From positions 12,995 through 76,994 of the forward strand of contig JANWWZ010000005.1 in NCBI GenBank assembly GCA_025057115.1: 64,000 nt of DNA. Direction: 5' to 3'. Position 1 is the stretch's first letter; every line of letters starts with the position of its first letter. Of the stretch, positions 1 through 8,709 are shown one piece after another. A program made the translations under genes and the position numbers. This DNA comes from Bernardetiaceae bacterium (GTDB taxonomy: Bacteria > Bacteroidota > Bacteroidia > Cytophagales > Thermoflexibacteraceae). The notes below the pieces were generated by a model. That model did no database searches. It was not told the origin of the DNA and saw only the letters and a program-made list of their open reading frames with translations.

Positions 1-244
1 GGTGGTGGAAGTCATCTCTCCAAGCACTTCCTATAAAGACCTCAAGGTTAAATATGCTCTCTACGAAGAAAACGGCGTGAGTGAATACTGGGCAGTTTTG
101 CCTGGAGAGTGCACCCTGCTGCAATTTGTACTCAACCAAGCAGGAAAGTTTGAACTAAAGGGCATTTTCGCCGGTCAAGACTCTTTTTCCTCTCACCTCT
201 TTCCCGACTTGCAAATTTCTTTGAGCGATGTTTTTCAGCAGTAG
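1..244 (+). CDS. Uma2-family nuclease, C-terminal fragment (cut by window edge)
   Basis: The 5' end lies outside the window; the visible frame starts at base 2 and ends with TAG at 242-244. The 80 visible residues carry the conserved C-terminal half of the Uma2 (DUF820) fold, a PD-(D/E)XK nuclease family: VVEVISPST followed by the D-x3-K segment and GVSEYW. Uma2 proteins are small, abundant in cyanobacteria and Bacteroidota, and have no firmly known role; nuclease activity is inferred from the fold. Bases 1-244 match 733-976 of the next gene with a single difference at base 80 (Ser codon AGT versus Gly codon GGT), so this is a very recent tandem duplicate or a gene-conversion partner. The two copies diverge directly after the stop codon. 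Confidence 0.85.
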   Translation, partial: VVEVISPSTSYKDLKVKYALYEENGVSEYWAVLPGECTLLQFVLNQAGKFELKGIFAGQDSFSSHLFPDLQISLSDVFQQ

Positions 245-373
245 GGCAAAGTTGTATTTTACTTCGTTTGAAAGTCCAACGCAATCATTAGAACCAAGAA
301 AGGAATTCTGTTTATATTGTATACACACGGCGCGAGTTCGGACATTTTTTGACCATTTCAACTTATTTGTGCT

Positions 374-976
374 ATGGCAGTAATTAGCAGTTTCTCACAG
401 CTCAACCCCGAAGGCATCTACACCTATGCTGACTATTTGCAATGGCAGCTAAGTGAATACGTAGAACTTATCAAAGGAAAAATTTTCCGCATGTCTCCAG
501 CGCCAAGTACTCAACACCAAAGCGTAGTACGGGAGTTAATGCGCAGTTTGCTAAGTTATTTCAAGAAAAATAGCCCGTGCAGCATTTTTTCCGCTCCTTT
601 CGATGTGCGTTTGCCTGAGAAAAAACGCGCTACGGGCGATGAAGACATTTACACCGTAGTACAACCTGATATTTGCGTCATTTGCAATTTGTCCAAAATA
701 GACGAACGCGGCTGTATAGGCGCCCCTGACCTGGTGGTGGAAGTCATCTCTCCAAGCACTTCCTATAAAGACCTCAAGGTTAAATATGCTCTCTACGAAG
801 AAAACGGCGTGGGTGAATACTGGGCAGTTTTGCCTGGAGAGTGCACCCTGCTGCAATTTGTACTCAACCAAGCAGGAAAGTTTGAACTAAAGGGCATTTT
901 CGCCGGTCAAGACTCTTTTTCCTCTCACCTCTTTCCCGACTTGCAAATTTCTTTGAGCGATGTTTTTCAGCAGTAG
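374..976 (+). CDS. Uma2-family endonuclease
   Basis: A complete 200-residue member of the Uma2 (DUF820) family, the usual length. Residues 18-40 contain the typical YLQW...ELIKGKIF..SP start of the fold. The likely acidic residues are Asp99 (in QPDI) and Glu123 (in VVEVISPST), with lysines at 135 and 137, which suits a PD-(D/E)XK nuclease core; GVGEYW near residue 145 is also characteristic. Biological role is unknown for the family. The last 244 bases are almost identical to the truncated gene at the window start. The ATG at 374 is preceded by a 129-bp gap in which I see no convincing promoter. The family call is firm and the nuclease activity is inferred. Confidence 0.9.
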   Translation: MAVISSFSQLNPEGIYTYADYLQWQLSEYVELIKGKIFRMSPAPSTQHQSVVRELMRSLLSYFKKNSPCSIFSAPFDVRLPEKKRATGDEDIYTVVQPDICVICNLSKIDERGCIGAPDLVVEVISPSTSYKDLKVKYALYEENGVGEYWAVLPGECTLLQFVLNQAGKFELKGIFAGQDSFSSHLFPDLQISLSDVFQQ

Positions 977-1186
977 TTGTTAAAGCTAACTACTTGCAAT
1001 ACTGACCAAATTTGTTGTGAATAAATTCTGCCAGATCGTTTTTATGTTTTGCAATGCAAGAAGATAACAATCCAAAACCCCAAAGGACAATTCCTGCTTG
1101 TATCTTAGCAATTTTCCTACTCTTTCAGCCAAGCAAGCACAGAATTTTCAACTTTATTTAGCAATTCAAATTATCACTTCAACATT
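977..1186. other. Intergenic, nothing recognised
   Basis: AT-rich gap of 210 bases between the Uma2 gene and the membrane protein. I see no repeat, RNA gene or clear promoter. Confidence 0.5.
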
Positions 1187-1798
1187 ATGCATTGGCAAGC
1201 CACTTTGAAAACGGTTTTAACTTTTTGCAAAAGCGTTCTCAAACAATTCATTTTAATTGTAGCAGTCGGCACCTTAGTAAACTGGTTTTTCGCAGTTGCT
1301 TTATTTGTGCTTGCCTTTTCCGAATGGACAGCCTATAAAACTATAGGGATGTTTCTGATTTTTGCAGTAGGTTTTCCCCTTGCTTACTTACTGGTAGGCA
1401 AAACTTACATCCTGCGACAAGCTATTTACGAACTAGTGACTACTTATAAAATCATGCTATTGGAGTACCTTCTGCGCCAAATTTTAAGTTATTCCCAACC
1501 CAAGAGCGCTAAATGGCAACAGGTATTCCAAAAAGGCAGCCAGTGGCTTGCTGGCACCCCTTTTCCTATTCGTTGGGTTATCACAGGGTTGGTAGAGAGC
1601 TTGCCCATTGGTGAGGTATTGCAGCAAGTAATTCAAAACCAAGAACTTAGTAACGAAAATATAACGCAGCTCAGCCAATTAGCAGCCCAAAAGCTCAGTG
1701 AGCACCTCAACGTAGAATTATTAGAGCCTTCTCCCTATCCACTAATAATTTTGGCAGCGATCAACTTGGCGGCAGTAACAATAGAGATAGCGCTGTAA
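1187..1798 (+). CDS. Small integral membrane protein of unknown function
   Basis: A 203-residue protein that I do not recognise. Hydrophobic segments near residues 22-45 and 52-73 form a likely two-helix hairpin. A soluble, helix-rich middle follows, and the last 19 residues (about 185-203) are again hydrophobic and could be a third membrane segment. There is no signal peptidase site and no catalytic motif. The gene stands alone between the Uma2 pair and the convergent kynurenine monooxygenase gene, so context gives no functional hint. Start at ATG 1187, the first in frame. Codon use resembles that of its neighbours. Confidence 0.65.
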   Translation: MHWQATLKTVLTFCKSVLKQFILIVAVGTLVNWFFAVALFVLAFSEWTAYKTIGMFLIFAVGFPLAYLLVGKTYILRQAIYELVTTYKIMLLEYLLRQILSYSQPKSAKWQQVFQKGSQWLAGTPFPIRWVITGLVESLPIGEVLQQVIQNQELSNENITQLSQLAAQKLSEHLNVELLEPSPYPLIILAAINLAAVTIEIAL

Positions 1799-1973
1799 AG
1801 ATGGAAAGCTACTTTGTAAGGGAAAGTAGGTAGGCATTTGGAACAACTTGTAAGTAAGGCATTTCTTCACTGCGCTTGATTTTCTCGGCTTACCTGATAA
1901 AAAACTCCAGTGGATTCGTTTTCTGCTAAAGTTGATAAAGTTGGCTTTTACTATGATTTTTTGCCTACAAATT

Positions 1974-3335
1974 TCAAATTTTTTGCATGAGTTCGTTTTT
2001 GATAGCTTCAAAGTTCAAATTTTGCCAACAGTGCTCAATGTTTTCCGTTTGCATGACGCGCTGCATGATTTCGTCTTGAATTTTCCCAATGTGCATGGCT
2101 TGGCTGTAAGGCATGTGAGAAAAAGTAACCATAGTGTAGAGCGGGATCCACTCATTAGGGAAAAGGGCATGCAAGTGGGCTTCTATTTTTTTTCGCAGCA
2201 AAAATTTAGGGTCGGCTACGTAGTCGCGCATTTCTATAAAGTTCATCAAAGCCAGATCGGCAATGGCGTTAGCATTTGCAATGCGAGCGCGTTCATACGC
2301 TCTTAGTGCTGTGTTCCAATTTCCCTGATGATGGTTTAGTAACTCTGTCAAAATGCGACAATCTTCAAATCCTGCATTCATGCCTTGCCCATAGAATGGC
2401 ACGATGGCATGAGCTGCATCGCCCACTAAGGCTACTTTTCCTCGATAGGTCCACGGCTGGCATCGCACTGTAATAAGCGAAGAGGTAGGATTGTTAAAAA
2501 ACTCTTCCACCAATAGCGGCATGAGCATTACGACATCGGGAAAGTTGCAACGGAAAAAGTGCAATACTTTTTCTTGTGAAGTTAGCTGCTCAAAAGAAAC
2601 TTCTCCCTCAAAGGGAAGAAATAGCGTGCCCGTAAAACTTCCATCTATATTAGGCAGAGCAATGAGCATGTAATTGCCTCTAGGCCAAATGTGTAAACAA
2701 TTTTTTTCCATCTGAAATTGTCCCTTGGCATCAGGCGGAATGGTGAGTTCCTTGTAGCCGTAGTCTATGTAATGTTGGCAATAGTTAAAGCGATCAAGGC
2801 GCATCATTGCTTGCCGTACAGTAGAGAAAGCACCATCGGCACCTATCAAAATGTCAGCTTGGACAGTAGTGAGAGTGTTGCTTTTCAGATGTTGGAGCGT
2901 TACTTGGCAAGTTTGCAAATTCACTTCTACGCTGCGGTAGCCGAACATGAATTCCACCCCGTACTTGAACGCTTCTTTGCACAAGGCTGAGTTAAGAATG
3001 CCTCTGGTGACTGAGTAAATGGCCTTACCCGTATTGTCATAGGGCTGGAAAACAGGCGGGGCTCCCAAGGGGTGAATCATGCGTCCATACATAGGAATGG
3101 CAATTTCTTTAACGGCTTCGGCGATACCTGCTGCCGCTAAAGCACGCCATCCTCTGTCACTTAAAGCCAAGTTAATGGAGCGACCACGTTGATGCCCCTT
3201 CTCTCGCGGATCAGGGCGCCATTCATACACCGTTACCTTATACCCGCTTTGCGCAAGCAAAGTAGCCAGCAGCGAACCTACTAACCCCCCTCCTATTATG
3301 ACAATCTGTTCTGGTTGCCTAAATGCCTGCTCCAT
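1974..3335 (-). CDS. kmo: Kynurenine 3-monooxygenase
   Basis: FAD-dependent monooxygenase that hydroxylates L-kynurenine to 3-hydroxykynurenine with NADPH and O2, a step of tryptophan breakdown and of de novo NAD synthesis by the kynurenine route. The 453-residue protein has the FAD Rossmann motif GGGLVG (residues 15-20), the family-specific RSINLALSDRGW (about 52-63), and the second FAD motif GDAAHA (about 305-310) followed by PFYGQGMNAGFED. Length and motifs fit Kmo better than general aromatic hydroxylases. The ATG at 3335 is preferred; a longer TTG start at 3380 would run through the rpsU terminator. No other kynurenine-pathway gene is visible. It lies downstream of rpsU on the same strand and may depend partly on read-through. 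Confidence 0.93.
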   Translation of the reverse strand: MEQAFRQPEQIVIIGGGLVGSLLATLLAQSGYKVTVYEWRPDPREKGHQRGRSINLALSDRGWRALAAAGIAEAVKEIAIPMYGRMIHPLGAPPVFQPYDNTGKAIYSVTRGILNSALCKEAFKYGVEFMFGYRSVEVNLQTCQVTLQHLKSNTLTTVQADILIGADGAFSTVRQAMMRLDRFNYCQHYIDYGYKELTIPPDAKGQFQMEKNCLHIWPRGNYMLIALPNIDGSFTGTLFLPFEGEVSFEQLTSQEKVLHFFRCNFPDVVMLMPLLVEEFFNNPTSSLITVRCQPWTYRGKVALVGDAAHAIVPFYGQGMNAGFEDCRILTELLNHHQGNWNTALRAYERARIANANAIADLALMNFIEMRDYVADPKFLLRKKIEAHLHALFPNEWIPLYTMVTFSHMPYSQAMHIGKIQDEIMQRVMQTENIEHCWQNLNFEAIKNELMQKI

Positions 3336-3360
3336 GATTGCTATCTTTCTACGATAAAAT

Positions 3361-3397
3361 AAAAAACCTCCTAGCAGCAAGCAGATGGACTAGGAGG
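3361..3397 (-). terminator. Rho-independent terminator of rpsU
   Basis: Read on the minus strand, CCTCCTAG (3397-3390) pairs perfectly with CTAGGAGG (3374-3367) around a 15-nt loop and is followed by TTTTTT and more Ts. It sits just after the rpsU stop and 26 bases before the kmo ATG. The AGGAGG inside it looks like a Shine-Dalgarno sequence for kmo but is explained by the hairpin. Confidence 0.8.
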
Positions 3398-3418
3398 CAT
3401 GCAATTGACCTCACTTGC

Positions 3419-3616
3419 TTACCCCTTGTTTTGTTTTTCGATCATGGCTTGCCGGTAAATAGCCCGTAGCCTTACATTGCGCCTGCGAACTGAAGGTTTT
3501 TCATAATAGGTACGAGCTCTTAGCTCTTTCATAATCCCTGTCTTCTCAAACTTTTTCTTGAAGCGCTTGAGTGCTTTGTCAATAGACTCGTTTTCCTTAA
3601 CGTGTACTACTATCAT
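3419..3616 (-). CDS. rpsU: 30S ribosomal protein bS21
   Basis: A 65-residue basic protein that starts [19 protein letters not shown], with the bS21 signature of an RFKKK helix and an arginine-rich tail. bS21 sits near the 3' end of 16S rRNA. In Bacteroidota (shown for Flavobacterium) bS21, bS18 and bS6 sequester the anti-Shine-Dalgarno, so most genes there do not use SD sequences, while rpsU itself keeps one for autoregulation. Here GAGGA is placed 6 bases before the ATG, as that model predicts. A TATATTTG -7 box lies about 40 bases upstream and a strong terminator follows. Confidence 0.95.
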   Translation of the reverse strand: MIVVHVKENESIDKALKRFKKKFEKTGIMKELRARTYYEKPSVRRRNVRLRAIYRQAMIEKQNKG

Positions 3617-3622
3617 ATCACT

Positions 3623-3627
3623 TCCTC
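3623..3627 (-). promoter_or_regulatory. Shine-Dalgarno-like GAGGA of rpsU
   Basis: On the minus strand GAGGA ends 6 bases before the rpsU ATG. SD sequences are scarce before other genes in this window, so its presence here fits bS21 autoregulation known in Bacteroidota. Confidence 0.55.
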
Positions 3628-3655
3628 AATTTTTTTTCTGGCCAGAAACGAAGGG

Positions 3656-3663
3656 CAAATATA
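3656..3663 (-). promoter_or_regulatory. rpsU -7 box TATATTTG
   Basis: Perfect match to the Bacteroidota -7 consensus TAnnTTTG on the minus strand, about 40 bases upstream of the rpsU ATG. A clear -33 TTTG was not found at ideal spacing. Confidence 0.5.
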
Positions 3664-3758
3664 CAAAAACGCTGTTTTTTTCATAAAGCCCTCGCAAGGT
3701 TTCTGGAAAAAGTTACTACCTTGCAGATCGGATTTTATCGCAAAAGAAAAATCAAATT

Positions 3759-4553
3759 TTGCTTGCCTTGCAAAAAGAAATTCTGCATTTTAAAGAAATA
3801 GGAGAGGCTCATCGCTTCAGAGGAACGTTATTAATTTTGCATGGGCTTTTCGGCTCGTTGGACAACTGGCAAACTGTAGCTAGAACGTTGGCTGAAATTT
3901 ACCACGTAGTGCTAGCGGATCTGCGCAATCATGGGCGAAGTTTTCGCGCCGAAAGTATGTCTTATCCTGAAATGGCTGCCGATGTAGCCCACCTTATCGA
4001 GTACCTTCAACCCTTGCGCACAACTGTGGTAGGTCATTCCATGGGTGGCAAGGTAGCCATGCAACTGGCAGCTGATTTTCCTAACCACCTTCAAAAATTA
4101 GTAGTGATAGACATAGCGCCCCGTGCCTATCCACCTCACCATCAACATATTTTAGAAGGGCTCAACGCAATTCCCCTTGATAAATTGCAAAGTCGACAAC
4201 AAGCAGAGGAAATTCTCAGTCATTACGTTGACCTGCCCTCTATCAGACAATTTTTGCTCAAAAACCTCTACCGAACTGAAGACAACCGCTTTACATGGCG
4301 TTTTCACTTGCCCGTTATCACGCGAGAAATACAGCAAATTGGTGCACCATTAACCTACAGTCAACCTATTAATATTCCTGCTTTATTTGTTAAAGGAGAG
4401 CGCTCCAGCTATATCACCGATGAAGATGCGGTGCAAATTGCTAATATCTTCCCTCATAGTCAGCTAATTACTATTCCTAATGCTAGTCATTGGGTGCATG
4501 CTGAACAACCTACAGCGCTTATAAAGGCGTTACATACTTTTGTAGCATTATGA
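3759..4553 (+). CDS. Alpha/beta hydrolase, YbfF-type esterase
   Basis: A serine hydrolase of the alpha/beta fold, about 264 residues. Visible features are LHGLFGSLDNW (oxyanion HG motif), DLRNHGRS, the nucleophile elbow GHSMGG and a late NASHWVHAEQP that supplies the catalytic His. The combination HGLFGS...DLRNHGRS is that of YbfF-like acyl-CoA/ester hydrolases; the natural substrate is not known. No in-frame ATG lies near the N-terminus, and the conserved start of the fold requires a non-ATG start, most likely TTG at 3759 or 3768. The stop overlaps the ATG of the SNF2 gene by four bases (ATGA), which suggests translational coupling. Confidence 0.85.
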   Translation: MLALQKEILHFKEIGEAHRFRGTLLILHGLFGSLDNWQTVARTLAEIYHVVLADLRNHGRSFRAESMSYPEMAADVAHLIEYLQPLRTTVVGHSMGGKVAMQLAADFPNHLQKLVVIDIAPRAYPPHHQHILEGLNAIPLDKLQSRQQAEEILSHYVDLPSIRQFLLKNLYRTEDNRFTWRFHLPVITREIQQIGAPLTYSQPINIPALFVKGERSSYITDEDAVQIANIFPHSQLITIPNASHWVHAEQPTALIKALHTFVAL

Positions 4554-7492
4554 AAATAGACCTGACACAACCTTTTTGCGTAGTATATTCTCTGTTAAAA
4601 CACGAATATTTAGGCTACTTGATAGAGCCTTACGTAGTGCAATTAGACGCCGATGGAAAGCCTTCGCTGCGGTATCAGAAACTTTCTTCTATGAATGCTA
4701 CTGATTTTGCAGCGGCATTGGATGAAGCTGATTACCAGTTAATTAAGCTTTCCGAAGAAATGCATCCCGACTCGGTTGCCAGGCGATTTGCCAGCAAAAA
4801 AATTTCTACTGCCGAGTTTTTTCTAAAAACCTACGACAAGGAAAAAGGCAATCGGCAAGTACAGGAAATTATCCATGAAGCAATGGAAAAGCGCCGAGCC
4901 GCGTATTTAGCCCAGTTAGAAGGAAAGCAATTTTTTATCATGGCTAGTGATGGCAATCCTACTTACAAACCAATTACCATAGTTGCTGAGCCAATTCAGG
5001 TGAAAGCTCATTACCACCGCCATAGCGAAGGCACTACTTTTTTTCTTCAACTTTTTCACCATGGCAAGCGCTTGCAAATGAGTCCCGAAAATAGCGGCGC
5101 TGTGATTTGTACCTCGCCAGCGTGGCTGCTTATAGGACAATGCCTTTACCGATTTGCTCAACCTATTGATGGAAAAAAACTTTACCCTTTCCTTAAAAAG
5201 GACCAGTTGCGCATTCCTCCACAAGCAGAAGAGCAGTATTTTAAGAATGTTCTACCGCAATGGCTGAATCAAGTAGAGGTAACGGCAGAAGGCTTAGAAA
5301 TTCGCTTGCATACCTATCCCCTGCAAACTGTTTTGAGCTTTGCCGAAGTGCCTGCTATGGTACAAGCTGAATTATTTCCCTCAGAGGTGGCAGACGACTC
5401 TTCTACTGAATTCAAAATCCAGTTTGATTTGCAGTTTCAGTACGGGGAGTTTCGCTTCCCGCCTGGAGAACCACAACCCTGCACGATAATAGTAGAAAAT
5501 CAACAAGGGAACTACGTATTCCACAAGATTTTGCGCCAACCAGAACAAGAACAAACCCACTTGCAATGGTTGCTCAGCAAAGGGTTAGAAATCAAAACTG
5601 GCAAGGTAACTCTTCCTGGTCCAGAAGCGCTGGAGTGGTTGCAACACTGGCAAGAACAAGCTGCAAAGGAAGGCATTTTGTTGCATCAACTGGGGCAAGA
5701 TTCCAAAAAATACTTTCTCGGCGAAATTGGTTTTGACCTGCAAATCAAAGAAAATAACGATTGGTTCGACATCCATGCAACAATTCGCTTCGGTCCTTAC
5801 GAAATCCCCTTCATGCAAATCCGCAAATATATTTTAACTGGCACGCGTGAGTTTAAATTGCCCAACGGCGAAATTGCCCTTATTCCTGAGGCATGGTTTG
5901 CTCGCTTTAGCGACTTGATGCACTTTGCTCAAGATAAACACCATCAACCTGTTTTGAAAAAATATCACGTAGCCTTGCTAGAAGAGCTAGAGCGCCAGCA
6001 AGTGGCTAGCATTAACATAAGTCGCCGTCTAGAGCAGTTGCGCCATTTTGAGCGATTGGAAGACTATCCGTTGCCTCAACATTTCAAAGGCAAGTTGCGC
6101 CCTTATCAGAAAGCGGGATATAACTGGCTTCATTTCCTGCGCCAATACGGCTTTGGCGGTTGCCTTGCCGATGACATGGGACTGGGCAAAACCGTACAAA
6201 CCCTTGCATTGCTACAGGCGGAAAAAGAGCGCTTTGCCAATGAAGGAGGACATTTTCACGCTTCTTTGCTCGTGTTGCCTACTTCTTTAATTTACAACTG
6301 GGAAATGGAGGCGCGCAAGTTTACTCCTACACTGCGCATCTTGAAGTATACAGGGGTATTCCGCTACAAGAACACGGCTGTTTTTGACAAGTACGACCTG
6401 GTGATTACCTCTTACGGCATCCTTCGGCAGGACATAGAAGGACTCTTAGAAAAGTACTATTTCAACTACGTTATTTTGGACGAGGCACAAGCCATTAAAA
6501 ACCCCGACTCTGCCATTGCCAAAGCAGTGCAGAAACTGCAGTGCAAGCACCGCCTTACTCTTACAGGAACCCCAGTGGAAAACAGCACGATGGATCTTTG
6601 GTCTCAGATGGCTTTTGCCAATCCAGGTTTGTTAGGCTCGCAAAGCTATTTTCAACAGCAATTTGTAGTGCCCATCGAAAAGAAAAATGACTTACAACGG
6701 CTTAGCAAGCTACAAGCCCTGGTAAAACCTTTCATTTTGCGGCGCACAAAAAGCCAAGTAGCCGCCGACTTGCCAGAAAAAACTGAACAAGTCTACTTCT
6801 GTCAAATGACTCCTCTGCAAGAGGAAATCTACGAAAAAACCAAAGCTAAATACCGCAACGAGATTCTATCCCACATAGAGCGCAATGGACTTGCCAAGTC
6901 CCAAATGCTCATCTTACAAGGACTGACCCGGTTGCGCCAACTAGCCTGTCATCCTAAGATAGTTCAACAAGAGTACGAAGGAGACTCTGGTAAAATGCAA
7001 GAAGTGATGCGCTTGCTGGAAAACGTCGTCGCAGAGAGACATAAAGCATTGATATTCAGCCAGTTTGTTAAGCATTTGGAGCTTGTTCGCGCCTCAGTGG
7101 AACAAGAAGGATACCAGTATGCTTATCTAGATGGCAGTACGCGCAACCGACAAGCAGAAATAGAAAAGTTTATGCAACAAACCAACGTGCCCATTTTTCT
7201 ACTTTCTCTCAAAGCAGGAGGAACAGGGCTTAACCTTACCGCTGCAGATTACGTTTTTTTACTAGACCCTTGGTGGAACCCTGCAGTGGAGGCGCAAGCC
7301 ATAGATAGAGCTCATAGAATCGGTCAGGAAAACAAGGTGATGGTTTACAAATTCATTGTGCAAAACTCAGTAGAGGAAAAAATATTAACACTGCAGCAAA
7401 AAAAACGCAAATTAGCCAATAGTCTTATCTTTTCAGAAGAAAGTTTCGTCAAACAACTTACTGCTAAAGATATCGAAACTCTCCTTTCTTAA
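4550..7492 (+). CDS. SNF2-family DNA-dependent ATPase/helicase
   Basis: A 980-residue Swi2/Snf2-type protein that would use ATP hydrolysis to translocate on DNA and remodel protein-DNA complexes, comparable to bacterial RapA/HepA relatives. Motif I is DDMGLGKTVQT (residues 541-551), motif II is DEAQ (644-647), and LTGTPVENS follows. The C-terminal RecA lobe has LKAGGTGLNLT and HRIGQ (922-926). The roughly 500-residue N-terminal part is not a common domain that I can name and fits the SNF2-associated region seen in Bacteroidota. It is coupled to the upstream hydrolase by an ATGA overlap, and the TPR gene follows after 12 bases. Partner and exact role are unknown. Confidence 0.92.
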   Translation: MKIDLTQPFCVVYSLLKHEYLGYLIEPYVVQLDADGKPSLRYQKLSSMNATDFAAALDEADYQLIKLSEEMHPDSVARRFASKKISTAEFFLKTYDKEKGNRQVQEIIHEAMEKRRAAYLAQLEGKQFFIMASDGNPTYKPITIVAEPIQVKAHYHRHSEGTTFFLQLFHHGKRLQMSPENSGAVICTSPAWLLIGQCLYRFAQPIDGKKLYPFLKKDQLRIPPQAEEQYFKNVLPQWLNQVEVTAEGLEIRLHTYPLQTVLSFAEVPAMVQAELFPSEVADDSSTEFKIQFDLQFQYGEFRFPPGEPQPCTIIVENQQGNYVFHKILRQPEQEQTHLQWLLSKGLEIKTGKVTLPGPEALEWLQHWQEQAAKEGILLHQLGQDSKKYFLGEIGFDLQIKENNDWFDIHATIRFGPYEIPFMQIRKYILTGTREFKLPNGEIALIPEAWFARFSDLMHFAQDKHHQPVLKKYHVALLEELERQQVASINISRRLEQLRHFERLEDYPLPQHFKGKLRPYQKAGYNWLHFLRQYGFGGCLADDMGLGKTVQTLALLQAEKERFANEGGHFHASLLVLPTSLIYNWEMEARKFTPTLRILKYTGVFRYKNTAVFDKYDLVITSYGILRQDIEGLLEKYYFNYVILDEAQAIKNPDSAIAKAVQKLQCKHRLTLTGTPVENSTMDLWSQMAFANPGLLGSQSYFQQQFVVPIEKKNDLQRLSKLQALVKPFILRRTKSQVAADLPEKTEQVYFCQMTPLQEEIYEKTKAKYRNEILSHIERNGLAKSQMLILQGLTRLRQLACHPKIVQQEYEGDSGKMQEVMRLLENVVAERHKALIFSQFVKHLELVRASVEQEGYQYAYLDGSTRNRQAEIEKFMQQTNVPIFLLSLKAGGTGLNLTAADYVFLLDPWWNPAVEAQAIDRAHRIGQENKVMVYKFIVQNSVEEKILTLQQKKRKLANSLIFSEESFVKQLTAKDIETLLS

Positions 7493-7504
7493 ATCGGTCA
7501 ATGT

Positions 7505-8644
7505 ATGAAAGGCAGAAAGGCAGGAAAGTGGCTTTGTGGGCTGCTTGTATGGGGAGCAGTTAGCCTGAATGCCAATGCCCCCCATCGTCCTATTCCTTCT
7601 TTGCTCAGTGACCCTATCTCCATAGAATTGCTCAAAAAAGGACTGCCCTTGATGTATGGGCATGAATTCACCCAAGCAAAAAGTTACTTTGCCCAAGTGC
7701 AAGCACGGCATCCAGCCCATCCCGTAACACCTTTGCTAGAAGCTCTTATACTGTTTTGGCAACACATGCCTTTTGATGATTTTGAAAGTCGAGCTTTTCA
7801 ACAACATGTCAATTTTTTAGAAAAAACGATTGCTGCCTCGGAAAAATTACTTGAGATAAATCCCAACGATGTAGAGGGGGTATTTTTTATGCTCACAGCG
7901 CGCGGACTGCTCATGTTGCACCACAATGAACGTGGGCAAGCCCTTCAAGCGGTAGCAGAAGCTAAAAGGCTTTACGACATGATTCAACAAGCCTTTCAAT
8001 TGCGCTTTCAAAACATAGAACTCAATTTCATGACGGGTCTTTATGACTATTATCGGGAGTATTTTCCAGAACGCTATCCCATTTATCGCCCCTTTACGGT
8101 GTTTTTCCGACCTGGAAGCAAAAAAGAGGGGCTAGAAAGTCTGGAAACTTGTACGCGCAAAGCAATTTTTACTGCCAATGAAGCTGCGGGCTATTTGACT
8201 CATATCTACCTGCGCTACGAAAATGACCATGAAAAGGCTTTGGCTCATAGCCGCCGATTAGCTCAGCAGTTTTCTGGTAACCCGCATTACGTGGCTTCTT
8301 TTATTGAAACGGCGTTGCTTACCAAGCGCTACGAAGAAGCAGCTCAATTTTTGCCCCTGCTGCAAAAGCACACTCGCCCCCTTTTCAAAGCCGCTGCGTA
8401 TGTATTTGAGGCTATCCTCGCCGAATTTTATTACAAAGACTTACAAGGAGCCTTTGCTGCCTATCAGTCGGCCGAAAAGCTCTTGCTGGCAGAAAAAATC
8501 AACTATGCCAAGCCTTATAAACTTTACACTTTTGCAGGACTCTCCCGTCATTACAAACGGCAAGGTGAGTTTGCCCTTGCTCGGCGTTACTACCAACAAG
8601 CAAAAGCATTAGACGAATACGAATATCTCAAAACTGACTTTTGA
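7505..8644 (+). CDS. Exported TPR-repeat protein
   Basis: A 379-residue protein with an N-terminal signal peptide (basic start, hydrophobic core about residues 9-22, likely cleavage after NANA). The rest is helical with tetratricopeptide-like repeats, most clearly the C-terminal segments around ALARRYYQQAKALDEYEY and GAFAAYQSAEKLL. TPR proteins form scaffolds; no enzymatic motif is seen. It follows the SNF2 gene by 12 bases on the same strand and is probably co-transcribed, although an exported scaffold and a nucleoid ATPase are unlikely to act together. Function not assigned. Confidence 0.75.
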   Translation: MKGRKAGKWLCGLLVWGAVSLNANAPHRPIPSLLSDPISIELLKKGLPLMYGHEFTQAKSYFAQVQARHPAHPVTPLLEALILFWQHMPFDDFESRAFQQHVNFLEKTIAASEKLLEINPNDVEGVFFMLTARGLLMLHHNERGQALQAVAEAKRLYDMIQQAFQLRFQNIELNFMTGLYDYYREYFPERYPIYRPFTVFFRPGSKKEGLESLETCTRKAIFTANEAAGYLTHIYLRYENDHEKALAHSRRLAQQFSGNPHYVASFIETALLTKRYEEAAQFLPLLQKHTRPLFKAAAYVFEAILAEFYYKDLQGAFAAYQSAEKLLLAEKINYAKPYKLYTFAGLSRHYKRQGEFALARRYYQQAKALDEYEYLKTDF

Positions 8645-8709
8645 TTTTTTTCCATTTACGCGTTTGTTTTGTGTGGTGTAATTGGGCTGATTTTTAACAG
8701 AAGGGCAAA

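Noticed and set aside
3336-3380. Longer kmo start at TTG 3380 with an apparent AGGAGG
   Set aside because: This stretch is the 3' arm and T-tract of the rpsU terminator; the ATG at 3335 places the FAD motif at the normal distance.
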